From: Agrostemma githago | Lineage: Eukaryota > Streptophyta > Magnoliopsida > Caryophyllales > Caryophyllaceae | NCBI GenBank assembly: GCA_958450325.1 | Contig: OY288256.1 | Span: 12,045,057 to 12,109,056, forward strand | Direction: 5' to 3' | DNA length: 64,000 nucleotides | Made by a program: the position numbers and the translations under genes | Shown: positions 46,731 to 59,045 of the stretch, one piece after another | Position numbering within the stretch: position 1 is the first letter of the stretch | Layout: each line of letters begins with the position of its first letter | The notes under the pieces: generated by a model | What the model was told of the DNA's origin: nothing | The model's input: only the letters and a program-made list of their open reading frames with translations | Database searches by the model: none

Positions 46731-47040
46731 GGGTGTTTGGTTGGGGGTTTAGGAATGGATTGGAATGAATTTCATCCATTCTAGTATTTGGTTGATAGAT
46801 TTTGGAAGGAAATTAGAAAAGTGGGTCTAATTCCACTCTAATTCCTTGGAATCCCAAACATGGGATCTACCCAGGACTCAAGCTCCGATCCATCCCCTGA
46901 ACATGTACCATAAAACACATTATACAATCCATTCGAGGATCAATCCAAACACCTATTAATAAGCATTGGATTCTAATTCCATACCTCTCTGATTTATAAT
47001 TCGTTTCATTCCATTCCTATGGTTTGAACCAAACGACCCC
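46731..47040. mobile_element. MITE, about 310 bp, GGGGTGTTTGGTT ends
   Basis: The left end GGGGTGTTTGGTTGGGGG and the right end (reverse complement) GGGGTCGTTTGGTTCAAACC are inverted repeats extending over about 40 bp with GGAATGGA in both. Interior AT-rich, non-coding. Target duplication not resolved, so the superfamily is open. Confidence 0.6.
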
Positions 47041-47152
47041 ACTTAAGTTCAGTTTATTAAGGTATCATTTGGCCGAGTTTGAAGTGCTTTAAAGGTTTTT
47101 AGAAGCCAAAAGCCCTATCGGGCCAAACATACTTTTTGTGAAGTAAAAGATA

Positions 47153-49870
47153 TTTCCTCTGTCATGATCATTTGTTGTCCTATTCTATCTTGGGTGTGTA
47201 ATCCCCTATAAATTCTAACGCAATACAGTGACGGAAACACTGTAGACTTGGGATTAAAACACACTGATGTTCTAAATTTTACAAAAAGAACGGTCAGTCA
47301 ATACAAATGCCACTTTTCACAAAAGGGCTAAAAATAAAAATTCTCCAAATGGGTTTAACAATCCAAAAATTAATATAAATGAAGTAGAGAAGGATCCATG
47401 CCACTCGCTAGCTCACACCCAAAACCCAGCAGCAAAATACCTGTCATGTTATAAACATAACAGCCACAATTCAGTGGGGAGTAACGACGACGTTCTCCCA
47501 GCCATATTACATGACATTAAAGCATAATTATTATTATATCAAAATAGCTCAAAATGGAAAACGTTTAAAACGATATAGTAAAATAATTTAAAATGATTGC
47601 CAACTTCCAAGTCAATATCAATCAATAATAATAACGGCGTTATGGATACGAATTAGTGCAACAGAATAGACTTTCACTAGGAGAATACTAAACTAGCTTC
47701 GAGAACTTAGTTCAAACAAATCAAACTTCGATCTCTAACTAGGCTACTCAACCATAATAGGACGGCGACTTATCAATGCGAGGTCCTAGCTTAAGTAAAT
47801 ATGCACACCCCTCCTGGAACACCAAGTGTGCCCAGTTCAACCCGACGGCGTCTTACATGCGAGGTACGAGCTTAAGGTCAAAATGAACATACACTCCTGG
47901 ACAAGAACATGCCCAGTTCAACAGCCAATGCATCCCGCTCGGATACACTAGCCTTATAGCTGATGGCAAAACGTATAATCTAGACTGTATTACTCTACCC
48001 GTACACTTCTCTTATTCCATAACTCCAAAACAAAGCCATTATCGAAATTCAATAAAAATATAGTTTGTTCTTCAAAAGAGAAAACTTTATAAAAATATAA
48101 ACTTTCTTAAAATAATAACTTCCAAAAGTAGGTAATATTATATAAATAGAAATCGATTAAAATAGGAGTTATATAAAATAGTTAATATTGGCCTCGAGAC
48201 GTAAACATTATATATATTATATAAATGTATAATTCATGATTAAAAGTCAACTAAAGTCAAAATCATAATTATTTTTAAAAAGGTTGAAGTCTAAGTAATT
48301 AAAAGTATTTAAATAACAAATTAACAGATTTTCCAGATTTGCACTGTCTTACTGTAAAATTCGTAATTAAATCATTAAAAATCAAAACAATGTAAGATCA
48401 GTGAGGTTCAAAACTTTAGAAACTTAGTTACAACTTCTATTTCAGGAGAAAATCCAAATTCCGAAAAAACATGGGTTTTTGTTCGTATATTTAAAATCTG
48501 TCAGAATTAGACACTCGATTGTATTTCTTTAATAAAACACGTTTAAAAATTGATTTTAAATATATTCCAATTGAAATCATTAACTAGACTCTTCATAGTT
48601 TCTGTACGTAAATTACCAATATTAAATAAAAAATTTAACACATGTTTAAATTTAGATCTTATCACAACTGACAGAATCGCGGATTAGTTTGACATCTGTT
48701 CATAAACAATTTATTCCGACTGAACCACTTGGAATTATTTTACGAAATTAAACAGACAAAAATTAGACTTAAAATAAATATTAGTCTCTTTTCAAACTTT
48801 TCGGAAATAAAGTCTTTAAAATAAAGTATTAATTAACACAAAAACACAAACAGATTCTGAAACATGCTGTAAATTTATTAAAACAATAAAACTTCCAGTT
48901 TGACAATTCTTATCAAAATCACGAAAATTATGAAATAAATTATTATTTGTATGTTTTAGTCTCGGCCTTTTAATACTTTTTAATATTTAAAAGAACGATT
49001 TATTCGCAAATCTCGTAAAAACGATTTAAAAACAACAAAACATGTGAAGATTTACGATTTTAAAGCCTTTGTTATTAAAAACGAGACATAAATATATTGT
49101 CTAACAAAAATCTAATTTCTATTCATGCAACTACAACAATAATATCACATAATATCGAGTAACGTGTCAATGTTACCTTAACCGAGATCCGAATCAATTA
49201 AATACTCATCTTCGTCGGATCTAGCACAATAGCCCTCGAGATCGGAAAGAATTAGAGACGAATTAGGATCTGATTGATGATGAACGAAAAGGATGAAGTT
49301 TAATGTGAAACATAGAGAAGAAAAGAAGACTTGTCTTGTGAATAAAATAGACTAGAATGAATGAATGAGAATATAAAGAGAAATTACGAAGCTAAAAGAT
49401 AGGAATAATTGAGTTACAAGGACTCTTAACTCAACTAGGAGACGAGATGGTTGTGATGGAAAGAACCAACAACAAATCGATAGGATAAGTTTTTGATTAA
49501 GATAAATACGAGGATAAGATTTAAAATAGATAGAATAAAAATAATATGTAGTGTTTATAAAACAAGGTTCGTAAAATAATATAAGCGTTTACGAAGAAAT
49601 CGGTTAAAACGCGTTAGAAAATAATTATTGACGAAATATTACAGACTTACGATATAATCGTAACGGAATATATAACAAAGTTAGGAAATTTGCGGGTGTT
49701 ACAGGGTGTCTTAGTCAACTGTGTACATTCTATTTTAGGACTGCATTTCACAAGCAATTTGATATTTTACAATCAAATCAATCCACTTGTCATCTTATAA
49801 TTGACCCCCTTCTTTTTCCTTGGTCTTTGTGACAAAATCAAAAGACAACAATTGACGTGGACAGAGGGAA
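47153..49870. mobile_element. Stowaway-like MITE split by a solo LTR
   Basis: Left end TTTCCTCTGTCATGATCATT after TA (47151-47152) and right end, reverse complemented, TTCCCTCTGTCCACGTCAAT next to TA (49871-49872); both continue with TTGTTGTC. Without the inserted LTR the element is about 205 bp. TIRs are imperfect. Confidence 0.55.
47197..49703 (-). mobile_element. Solo LTR, chromovirus-like, TSD GGGTG
   Basis: On the minus strand it runs from TGTAACACCCGCAAATTTCC (49703) to GGGGATTACA (47197), 2,507 bp, with GGGTG on both sides (47192-47196 and 49704-49708). The TGTAACACCC start is typical of plant chromovirus (Tekay/Del-type) LTRs. The interior is AT-rich with no reading frame. No PBS or polypurine tract flanks it, so it is a solo LTR. 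Confidence 0.85.
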
Positions 49871-49872
49871 TA

Positions 49873-50226
49873 ATTTTTAAAACTTCAAAATCAACTTCCA
49901 CCCTCAAAAGCAAAAATAACATCAATTTAATGTTGATGCTTCTAGCTTATACTTCAGTCTTTAAGATATTTGTTCGGGTCCGTCAGCTTCGAGTCGGGTC
50001 ACTTTCGAGTTATAGAATTCGGGTTCGGGCAGGGTCATTTCGGGTTCGAATTATTTTTCGAGTTTGTTATTTTCAAATTTTTAAGGAATATCGACTCGTT
50101 TTCTATAATAATAGTCGAGTCAGTTTTGGGTTAGCCCGGGCCAATTCAGGTTACGGGTCAACCTGGGGTTCTCAGTTCAGGTGTCAGGTCGGGGCACTTG
50201 GGTGAGTCAATTTTTTCAAGTCTAGT
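49873..50226. other. Cryptically simple TCGGGT-rich tract
   Basis: The open frame here (49801-50205) is an accident of scrambled TTCGGGTC / GGGTCA / TCGAGT words between 49970 and 50215. No gene recognised. Confidence 0.5.
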
Positions 50227-50885
<659 letters not shown>

Positions 50886-51182
50886 AGGGCTCCGATGAGG
50901 CAGGGTAACTCCTTACACCCATTGAGGCACAATCTAGACCATTAGATCAAGATAGAACATACATCTAAATAAGTGTTACATACACTAAAAAACTGATTAT
51001 ATACGTTATTAAACTCACTACATATATACATACACTTAAGAACTCAATATATATAGTAAAATAATTTTTATATACACTCAAATAGTTATTATGTACACCA
51101 ATTAATCAACAATGGAACATACATAAAAATAACTGTTATATACACTAAAAAAACTCATTATATACTCTATTAAACTCACTAC

Positions 51183-51747
51183 CAGGCCCGTCTTTGAGGG
51201 AGGGCAAGGTGGGCCGCAGAACTGGGCCTCATCTTTGTGAGGACCTCGATTTATAAAAAATAGTTTAGTCTATATATAACTTTGAATTGCTTATTTTAAG
51301 CTGTTGCATCGTCCTGGTTCAGTGGTTAGAGTGTAGTGTCTTGTTAATGTGATTGTGGGTTCAATCCCCCATCCGCACACTTTGTATATTTTTTTGTAAA
51401 ATCATTAATATACATAAATTTATTCTCAAGATATTCTTTCTTCTTTTTCATTGATATACATAAATTTATTCTCAACGGATTCTTTCTTCTTTCATTTTAA
51501 TAGTTTTATATTTTAAACAGGTTTAAGTTCTAGTTACATACGGAGTAACATATTAAATCGAGGAGATCGTTGTACTAAATGAGTTGTCTACCCTTGTGGG
51601 TGATATTTAACTCATCACAAAACGATATTTATGACAAATATACTCGTCACAAATAAGTATTTTTGAAAAATTATGTAGACATGCGTAATATAAGGACCCA
51701 AAATCATAGTTTTGTTCAGGGCCTCCTAAATGTTTAAGACGGCCCTG
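51183..51747. mobile_element. hAT-like element, 565 bp
   Basis: 12-bp ends CAGGCCCGTCTT and AAGACGGCCCTG (one mismatch) with 8-bp target copies CTCACTAC (51175-51182) and CCCACTGC (51748-51755), six of eight matching. Neighbouring copies of the tandem unit show the empty site CTCACTGCATATAT. The interior contains a tRNA-like segment and a 45-bp direct duplication (51409-51500). Confidence 0.6.
51308..51379 (+). repeat. tRNA-like segment (possible SINE head or tRNA-Asn-like relic)
   Basis: A-box-like TGGTTCAGTGG followed by TTAGAG, a GTT in anticodon position and a perfect B-box GGTTCAATCCC. Spacing and the 3' part resemble plant tRNA-Asn, but the acceptor stem does not pair, so it is not a working tRNA gene. 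It may be the head of a SINE carried by the hAT-like element. Confidence 0.45.
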
Positions 51748-51967
51748 CCCACTGCATATATATATATATACACTTAAAACTAAATAGATACAGTAAAATG
51801 ATTGTTATATACACCCAAATAATTAATATGTACATCAGTTAATCAACAATGGAACATACATCAAAATAACTGTTATATACACTAAAAAACTCATTATATA
51901 CCCTATTAAACTCACTGCATATATATACACTTAAGAACTTAATATATACAGTAAAATAATTGTTATA

Positions 51968-52192
51968 CTCCCTCCACCCCACTAAGATTTTCCCACTTTC
52001 CTTAAAAGGAAACACCACTAAGATTTTCCCACTTAAAAAATTTCCTTATTCATCCAATTTACTCTCTTCCTATTGGTTACTTTTTATGATTTGACGTCTT
52101 GAACCCCACCAAACAATTTGCCACCATTCATTATCGATTTCTTAATCAATGTGCCATATTGAAATGGGAACATCAATGTGGGGAGGAGGGAG
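51968..52192. mobile_element. Stowaway MITE, 225 bp, TA target
   Basis: CTCCCTCCACCCCAC at the left and, reverse complemented, CTCCCTCCTCCCCAC at the right, flanked by TA (51966-51967 and 52193-52194). Standard Tc1/mariner-derived MITE. Confidence 0.85.
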
Positions 52193-52374
52193 TATATACA
52201 CCCAAATAGTTACCATGTACATCAATTAATCAATAATGAAAAATACATCCAAATAACTTTTATATACACTAAAAAACTCATTATATACGCTATTAAACTC
52301 ACTATATATATATACACTTAAGAACTCAATATATATATATACAGTAAAATAAATGTTATATACACTCAATATTT

Positions 52375-52565
52375 TTCGGAATTTTTTTTTTTTGGAAAAA
52401 AAAATTGAAAAAAAATAATATTTTTTTCGGAAAACTTTTTTTTTTTTTGGAAAAAAAAATTCTGAATTTTTTTTTTTTTTTTTAAAAAAAAAATTCCGAA
52501 TTTTTTTTTTCCGAAAAATATTGTTTTTTTTCCCCGGGAAAAAAAATTGGGGAATTTTTTTTTTA
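52375..52565. repeat. Low-complexity T/A homopolymer tract
   Basis: Alternating long T and A runs joined by CGGAA, GGAAA, CCGAA and CCCCGGGG words; several sub-stretches are self-complementary. May include replication-slippage products or assembly noise. Confidence 0.7.
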
Positions 52566-52671
52566 TGTATGAGTTTTTGTTTTAATCTTAGCCTTTAATT
52601 TGATTTTAATCTAATGGTTGAGATTGTGCCTCAATGGGTGCGGCGAGTTGAACTGCCTCAAAGGATCCTAG

Positions 52672-52673
<2 letters not shown>

Positions 52674-52741
<68 letters not shown>
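52674..52741. repeat. (TA)n microsatellite
   Basis: About 33 TA units with one AC interruption, at the junction between the TIR element and the third Helitron-like tract. Confidence 0.9.
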
Positions 52742-52747
<6 letters not shown>

Positions 52748-54795
52748 GGAACTTTTTGAGCGATATGATTGGTCCAAGTTTTTTAAACTAATTAATTAAA
52801 AGTTTTAATATATTTTTTAATTTAAATAATATGTAGTATAAGAATTTGTATAGGAAAAACATGAATCCTGCTACACCTGACTCGAGCGATATTAGATTCA
52901 TATAGGAAAAAACAATCCTACTACACTTAAGATTAAAAAAATTATCACTATATAAACCGTCAATTATCACCTCAGAAGACAACAAAAATTGAATAGAGAC
53001 CGCGTGGAACGCGTAATCAGTTTTGCTTGATGACTTTTTTTTAATATTCATTTATTCACCATCTAAAAATATTAGAAACTGTAAGCATATAATTGTTTTT
53101 AAATAATAATTAAACAAAATAAATAAATTATTATCCTAATATAAGTACGTACTCTGTATATTTTATTATGATAAAATTATCCTAGCTAATAGAATTAGAT
53201 TTACATTTTTAATAAAATAATTTGTGAGAAATTATAGTTTTATGTAAAAATCATTACATTTCGTTTCACAAAAATGTTTTGTTTGTTCTACGTTGAAGAA
53301 ATAAGGTAGATATTCAATATTACATACATATTATATATAATATAAAAGTCATATCAAAAAATTATAATAACTTAATGTGTATCTATAATTATAAATAAGA
53401 GTCATCATTGGTTCTTAAGTATCAATCAAAAAAATTTCGGGTCTATAAGTGTTGTCATCAATTTGACAATATCGTGGTAGAAAATGCATTTATTAACACA
53501 AAATTCATATTATTTGCTCCAACAAATATATTACAATAAATAAGGTAAATTATCCCAAATCTAAAATTTAAGTAAGGCGATGGAATCATATATTATAAAT
53601 AAAAGTAATCTTTCGTCTCTTGTTATCAAATAAAAAATAATTCCGAGTCTTAAAAATAACTCTTTTTTGGTAAGAAAGTTTTTAAATTTATAAATTTACA
53701 TATATAAATTTATCTCACATCTAATAGGGTGATGAATGAAATATTATAATATAAATAAGGAAACGATAAATACAGTTATATAGTCCTAAAAGCAATTGCA
53801 ATAGTAGTTCTTACCTAGGGTTTGTCAAATAAGAACTTTATAATAAGAAAAATGATATATGCAACCTTTAGGGTTGTATATAAGAGAACAAATAAGGAAA
53901 TAATTCTTTAATACAAGTATTAATTACATTGATATATCTGTAATTTGGGTTTAAATCCCTATATTTTTACACAAAAACTTGTATGAGACCGTCTCACGGT
54001 AATTTATCGTGAGATCTCTCTTATAAGAGGTGGTTACTAAATTTGTAACCACCCCCTATGTGAGAGGTCTCACGATAAAATTATCGTGAGACGGTCTTAT
54101 AGGAGAGTTATTGTTTTTACTAAATATGGAAGATTTTAGTCGCTTAGATACAACGCTAAGGGCTGTATTTAACATTACCCTATAAATAAAGTTCTTCTAT
54201 TGTGGGTGTCATTGGGGTTGAGAAAATAAGAACTTGGTTCTTAGATTTAAAAGTGGTAAATTTATTGATAGAGATAAAAAAAAAGTGGATGTGGGTCCCA
54301 AATAAGAACAACAAAATAAGTTCTTCTATTGAGTTAAAAAGTTCTCTACTTTGGAAAATGGTGAAAAAATATGGAAAATTGGAAGAACTTATTTTTAAGT
54401 TCATCAATTGTACTTGCTCTAAGTCTTGTATTTAAGACACCATAAGAGAAATAGTTTTTCAATACATGTATTAATTGCATGGATGTAAGTATAATTTAGA
54501 CTTCAAATTTATGTTTATACTAAATTGGAAAGATTTAATTTCTTCTTATGGTTGTATATATATAACAAAACTCATATAAATAAGAGTAATGAGGTGATGA
54601 AATTTTATTCTATTCTATAGATAGTAATCATTTGTCCTTGTATTAACAAAAAATTTGAGTCTTAATAATTCTCTTAAAAATATTATACACTTAAATAAAG
54701 TTATCCCACATCAAAAAATTATAATAATTGAGAGTAATTCAAAATGCTCAAGACTATAAACTTAAGTAAAATTATGGCACAACGAAAAATTATAC
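52742..54795 (+). mobile_element. Helitron-like tract C, diverged
   Basis: Starts CTTTTTGAGCGATATGATTGG after the TA run, matching the post-TA start of Helitrons A and B, and contains scattered AAAATTATAATAA, TATTATAAATAAGAGT and TTTGAGTCTTAA units. No CTAG hairpin terminus was found. A foldback (53979-54106) and a probable MITE (about 54169-54422, ends near AAGTTCTTCTATTG and AGTTCATCAATTG) lie inside. No coding sequence. Confidence 0.5.
53979..54106. mobile_element. Foldback MITE made of nested palindromes
   Basis: Outer arms TGAGACCGTCTCACGGTAA / TTATCGTGAGACGGTCTTA, inner arms TTTATCGTGAGA / TCTCACGATAAA, and a central perfect 9-bp stem GGTGGTTAC...GTAACCACC. The whole 128 bp can fold on itself. 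Confidence 0.75.
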
Positions 54796-55149
54796 TCCCT
54801 CCGATTTTTTTTTGGTGAATTACAAAAATGAGGTCTGGTTGCCAGGTGGGAAATTAATTGATGCGGGAAGTTGTACACACCGAGAGGGACTAGGTGAGCA
54901 ACTTCCCCCGTTAGGTGAAACTAAAATTGATGTAGCTCAAAAATATGAGTTGGCAAAGCTAGATACATGAGGTTATAGTCCACTATTGGACTTGCTCTTA
55001 GGAGCTTAAGTATTGAGTTGTAGTGATGACACGTGTCAGTTTACTGGAAATAAGACTTTTTAGTTTGTCTTTCCTATATATAAATGTAAAAGAGTTATTT
55101 GAGTATTTAGTTTTTTGCCACGTGGCAGATATTAAATGCTCAAACAACC
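54796..55149. other. Non-coding, MITE fragments
   Basis: CTCCCTCCGATTTTTTTTTG at 54796 resembles one Stowaway end without a clear partner; TATTGGACTTGCTCTTAGGAG near 54987 resembles a MITE terminus. G-box palindromes CACGTG at 55031 and 55120. No gene. Confidence 0.4.
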
Positions 55150-55222
<73 letters not shown>

Positions 55223-55248
55223 ATTTTCCTTTTTAAAAATCGAATTTC

Positions 55249-55325
<77 letters not shown>

Positions 55326-55393
55326 TATTATTACTATTATTATTATAATTATTATTATTATTATTATTATTATTGTTATTGTTATTATTATTA

Positions 55394-55437
<44 letters not shown>

Positions 55438-55508
55438 GTTATTATTAATATTATTATTATTAATATTATTATTATTAATATTATTATTATTAATATTATT
55501 ATTTATAA
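55150..55508. repeat. (ATT)n microsatellite, about 330 bp of repeat
   Basis: Two blocks of TTA/ATT repeats (55150-55219 and 55250-55508) separated by 30 unique bases; the right part has G, C and AATATT variants at regular places. Long frames here encode only I, L or Y runs and are not genes. Confidence 0.95.
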
Positions 55509-55561
55509 TTTCTTCTCTTTCTCAATTTAGTCTTATTAAAATTTTCCCCCATATATATGTG

Positions 55562-57570
55562 TGTAGACACCCACATTTTGACCGCCAGGTGTCTATAGTA
55601 GGTCCCACCAAATACCCGATGATGATCGGACGCAAACATGCTTTAATGGACTCGGATATGGGCTCGAAATCATGGACATTTGGTTTAGGCTTATTACGGA
55701 GTACAAATCTTACAAAACCAACCTCAAATCCAGGCCCAGTGGGTCGTTTCGAGTCAAATAAGAGTAATTTGGGTCGATTCTGACACTAGGGGTAAAACCG
55801 TCTTTTAGCGACCGAGTCAAAACCCGGTCAAAAATATTCTCGAGACACACGAGTCAGCCGTGACACCTCATGCGGCTGATTCGGTCTCAGACACCACAAA
55901 AAATCAGCTTTAAAAAATATTAAACAAATCCGTTCAATGATAGAATTCGATCTCAAGTAGGAATTCTATCGGAAAATCGAATCAGATACCGACCGAGCTC
56001 CAATTACTCGGCCAAACTCCCCATTCACCCGAGATTTCCTTGCTTCCTCCCCAAGCAACGGACTTCTCATTCCTTTCAACTTCTTACATTCCCTATCCAC
56101 ACCGGTATTTCTTGTCACACAAACAAGGCTACCTCCACTCCTATAAATAGGACCTCCTGTTCAACTACATACAACACACAACCTACACAGATTTATTAGA
56201 CATCCATTATCGATCATCAAAAATTCAGAATTAAGCTAGAATTATTCATCCTGTCCCATCACACGACCAAACCGACACCTTAACTCATCCCACATCATCT
56301 CGACGCTCCCAAGTTTAAACCATTTTCCGACGAGCTCTTATCCGAGAACACAAAGCATGTAGGTTGAGGGTGTAAATCAAACCCGATTCTTCTCTTTCTT
56401 CTCTTCCTTTCTCACGTTTTTTATGGGTCGTGTCAACATCGGTCGTATTTTTAATATGGGTCGTTCGTCACATATTTTTTATTTATTTATAATAATCGAT
56501 ACTAAAAAAAAACTACTAGTATTTTTTATAACGTTCTTAAAATACGATATCGACTCTTTAGTCGAATATCGTATCTAACGAGAACTAAATTAATTAATTC
56601 TCGTTGATGCTAATAAAATCGTTACATCTTTTTTTAAAACAAAATTCGACGATTTTATACGCGGAGAGAATTAACATCTTTTTCGTTCAAAATTCTTTTT
56701 TTTTTACTTTTCGTTCAAAACAAACTTTTTTCAAAACCTTTTCTAAAATCATTCCGACTATTCGATATCGATTTCATAATCGAATATCGAATACGACGAA
56801 TATCGAAAATATAAATCGAGTATAAATTAATTCATATTTGTACGCGATTTATAAAAATTAACGGTTTTCGACAAATAAAAAAAAGCGGACAGACCGCCAC
56901 GCGAGTCGCGCGCCTGTCAGGCGACTCGCGCGGTGGCCTGGTTCGCCGGGTCCTTCTTTTTTTCGCTTCTTCGCTTTTCTATTTTTTATTCTTTTCGAGT
57001 CTTACATAAAAAGCGACTTTCGCGACATATTTCGATAAATACTTTTTTTTCGACTTTGGTTAACGCGTGTTAATCCATCACGTGTCATAAATCTTTTCTA
57101 AAAATCATGCATATTATTTATTTACGTCTTTATTCAAATTATTAAAACGTTACTAACTCGTTTTCTCGTGTTTGTAGCAATTTATTTTGTTTTTATTGTT
57201 TTATTAGACTAAAACAAATCCTCACATGCTAAAATAACTTTGACATTATTAGTTCAACATGCATTAAACGACTTAGCAACCCATTTATTTATTTTTCTCA
57301 CATGCTTAGGAAAATAATGTTTGCATATCATTCAACCGTCGAACTAACCCGTGTACACCAAAAATGAACGATATCTTATTAAAGGCCGCTAAGTGCGGGC
57401 GGGGTTGGGTGTTCTTAGTGAACTTCCCAACACGTACCCTCACCCCTTACTCAGAACCATGGTTTCCGGATGTCTGAATCCATTGGCAACGAGAGTCATT
57501 CAATACACCATATCCGATAATATCGGTATCGGTATCGTAATGCAAAGGGACGATAAACTGATGAGTCACA
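55562..57570 (+). repeat. Tat LTR (type A), 3' part deleted
   Basis: Starts TGTAGACACCCACATTTTGA and carries the type A signals: TATA box 56142-56149, leader box 56360-56373, and a GC-rich inverted repeat CACGCGAGTCGCG / CGACTCGCGCGGTG near 56898-56935. Compared with other LTRs, about 190 bp near the end (the AAAATTCGGTGGCGACTCC to GGACCTATGTC part) are missing before GTCACA at 57565-57570. A PBS follows directly, so this is a 5' LTR. Confidence 0.85.
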
Positions 57571-59045
57571 ATTTGGCGACTCCGCTGGGGAATCAACTGA
57601 TGAGTCACTTACCATTGGCATCCTCACGGTGAGACTCAAAAGGAAATCGTTCGAATAGTAATGTACACGTTTTAGTTCAATGATTCATGCATAACCCAAT
57701 CTTTCCCGGGCCGGTTACTTGTGACCGACGTCCCACTATACCACGGTGCGTTCCTAAATGGACGCACTAAAGACTTCGATGGCGGAACTCGCATGGGTTT
57801 TACGGCAGGTTCTAAGACCAACTCGGCTTAGGAAGACCGTCCTGATTTGCGAGAAAGCTATCGTCGTTGGTATAGACCCTATTCGACCGACCGAGACTTA
57901 GACTAAGAGCATACATGGTGTCATTATACCGTTTCCATGACTACGTGCTACTTGATTTTCTTTGGTCGTCTTTTCAAAAAACCGTCGTTTTCAAAGAACT
58001 TGCATCTTTTTTCAAACCCATCCATTTTCAAAACCCGGAAAGCTACCGAATTTAGGACTTATGATTTTGACTCAAACTAGCCTATTTTCTAGCCGGTATG
58101 CTGTCCAAATCTTTTCAAAAATTCAAAATCTCGGCCCGATAAACTTTTTTTCGATTTTCAAAAAAATCGGGCCTTCCGATCCGACCTTGCTCGGGTCTTT
58201 TAAATCAAAACCCTCTTTCTTCTTAGGACTTCCCGTATTTAGCAGTGTCGGGTCTTGTCATAAGTTGTTAGAGTCCATAGCGTCGAAACTCCGTCGATCT
58301 TACATCACGGGTTTCCACCCCATCCCAGTCCGCCTTATTTGACAAGGCACGACCCACCTACGTAGGACAAACTCCTACAAAGGGAAGCCCATTTACACTT
58401 TAGGGTCCAAAGTCTGGGGAATAGTTCACACGTCGGTCTTTCTTCACACGGGACTAGGCCCATTTTGCCAAAATTCTAAGGAAGGCCCACCGTCCACGTG
58501 TCACCCGTCTAGGAGTCGGTCTTCACCCCCACTCGGGGGCTACCCTTCAGCAGAGCTGTCAATCACGGTTGCTCTAAGGATCAGATCTTGCTATATACTA
58601 TGCCTGCTATTTCTGCCTATATATCTAACATTTCAGGTACCAGCTAGTGCTTCCCAACGGAACAACAAAGGCGGTGTTTCTCCTGGAATGCTACATCCAA
58701 GATGTGATGTGTCGGCATACGGGTACACCCAAGACTTCAGAAGCAAGTCCCTGCGCAGCTACTTTACTCCCCAGCATGAGTCGGTGTTTCTCCTGGAATG
58801 CTACATCCAAGATGTGATGTGTCGGCATATAGGTACACCTAGGACTTCAAAGGCAAATCCGACTCCCCACGGAGCTATCATCATCAGGACAGGTATGACC
58901 CTTTTCTTATGGCTGGCGAGCCCTTCACGCGAGTCTAATGGACTATAAACGACCCGACCGGAAGACTGCCAGGTCGTAATCCTCGATTGGCCTGGTAGCT
59001 ACTCTGACTTTCGCCTTGTCCAAGCCTCAGTCAGAGTGGGGGCTC
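57571..59045 (+). other. Short Tat interior, non-coding
   Basis: PBS TGGCGACTCCGCTGGGGA from 57574, TTTTCAAAA-rich leader (57960-58160), a CGGGGGCTACC block near 58535, a 110-bp tandem repeat and the polypurine tract GAGTGGGGGCTC (59034-59045). Only 1.5 kb, with no gag or pol: much shorter than the interiors at 22633 and 10624. Confidence 0.7.
58673..58860 (+). repeat. 110-bp tandem repeat near the Tat polypurine tract
   Basis: GGTGTTTCTCCTGGAATGCT followed by CATCCAAGATGTGATGTG occurs at 58673 and 58783, period 110 bp, second copy partial. Related units sit at the same relative place in the outer element (10848-11090, opposite strand). Confidence 0.8.

Larger units (their letters stand above)
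50884..52668. mobile_element. TIR element with internal tandem repeats
   Basis: Ends are inverted repeats of about 65 bp; the shared core is CACCCATTGAGGCACAATCT and ACCATTAGAT, at 50918-50950 and on the other strand at 52610-52643. TA microsatellites flank both sides. Inside are units of about 150 bp built from TATACACTTAAGAACTCAAT, CAATTAATCAACAATGGAAC and CTCATTATATAC, interrupted by a hAT-like element (51183-51747) and a Stowaway (51968-52192). No transposase. Confidence 0.65.

Noticed and set aside
49801..50205. 134-codon frame
   Set aside because: Arises from the TCGGGT-rich cryptic repeat; no domain and other frames are similarly open.
51308..51379. Functional tRNA-Asn gene
   Set aside because: The acceptor stem does not pair and it sits inside a small transposon-like unit; kept only as a tRNA-like relic.
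55023..55783. Long open frames of poly-L, poly-I and poly-Y
   Set aside because: They are translations of the (ATT)n microsatellite in three frames; the same holds for the IYIY frames at 36734-36967 and 52614-52799.
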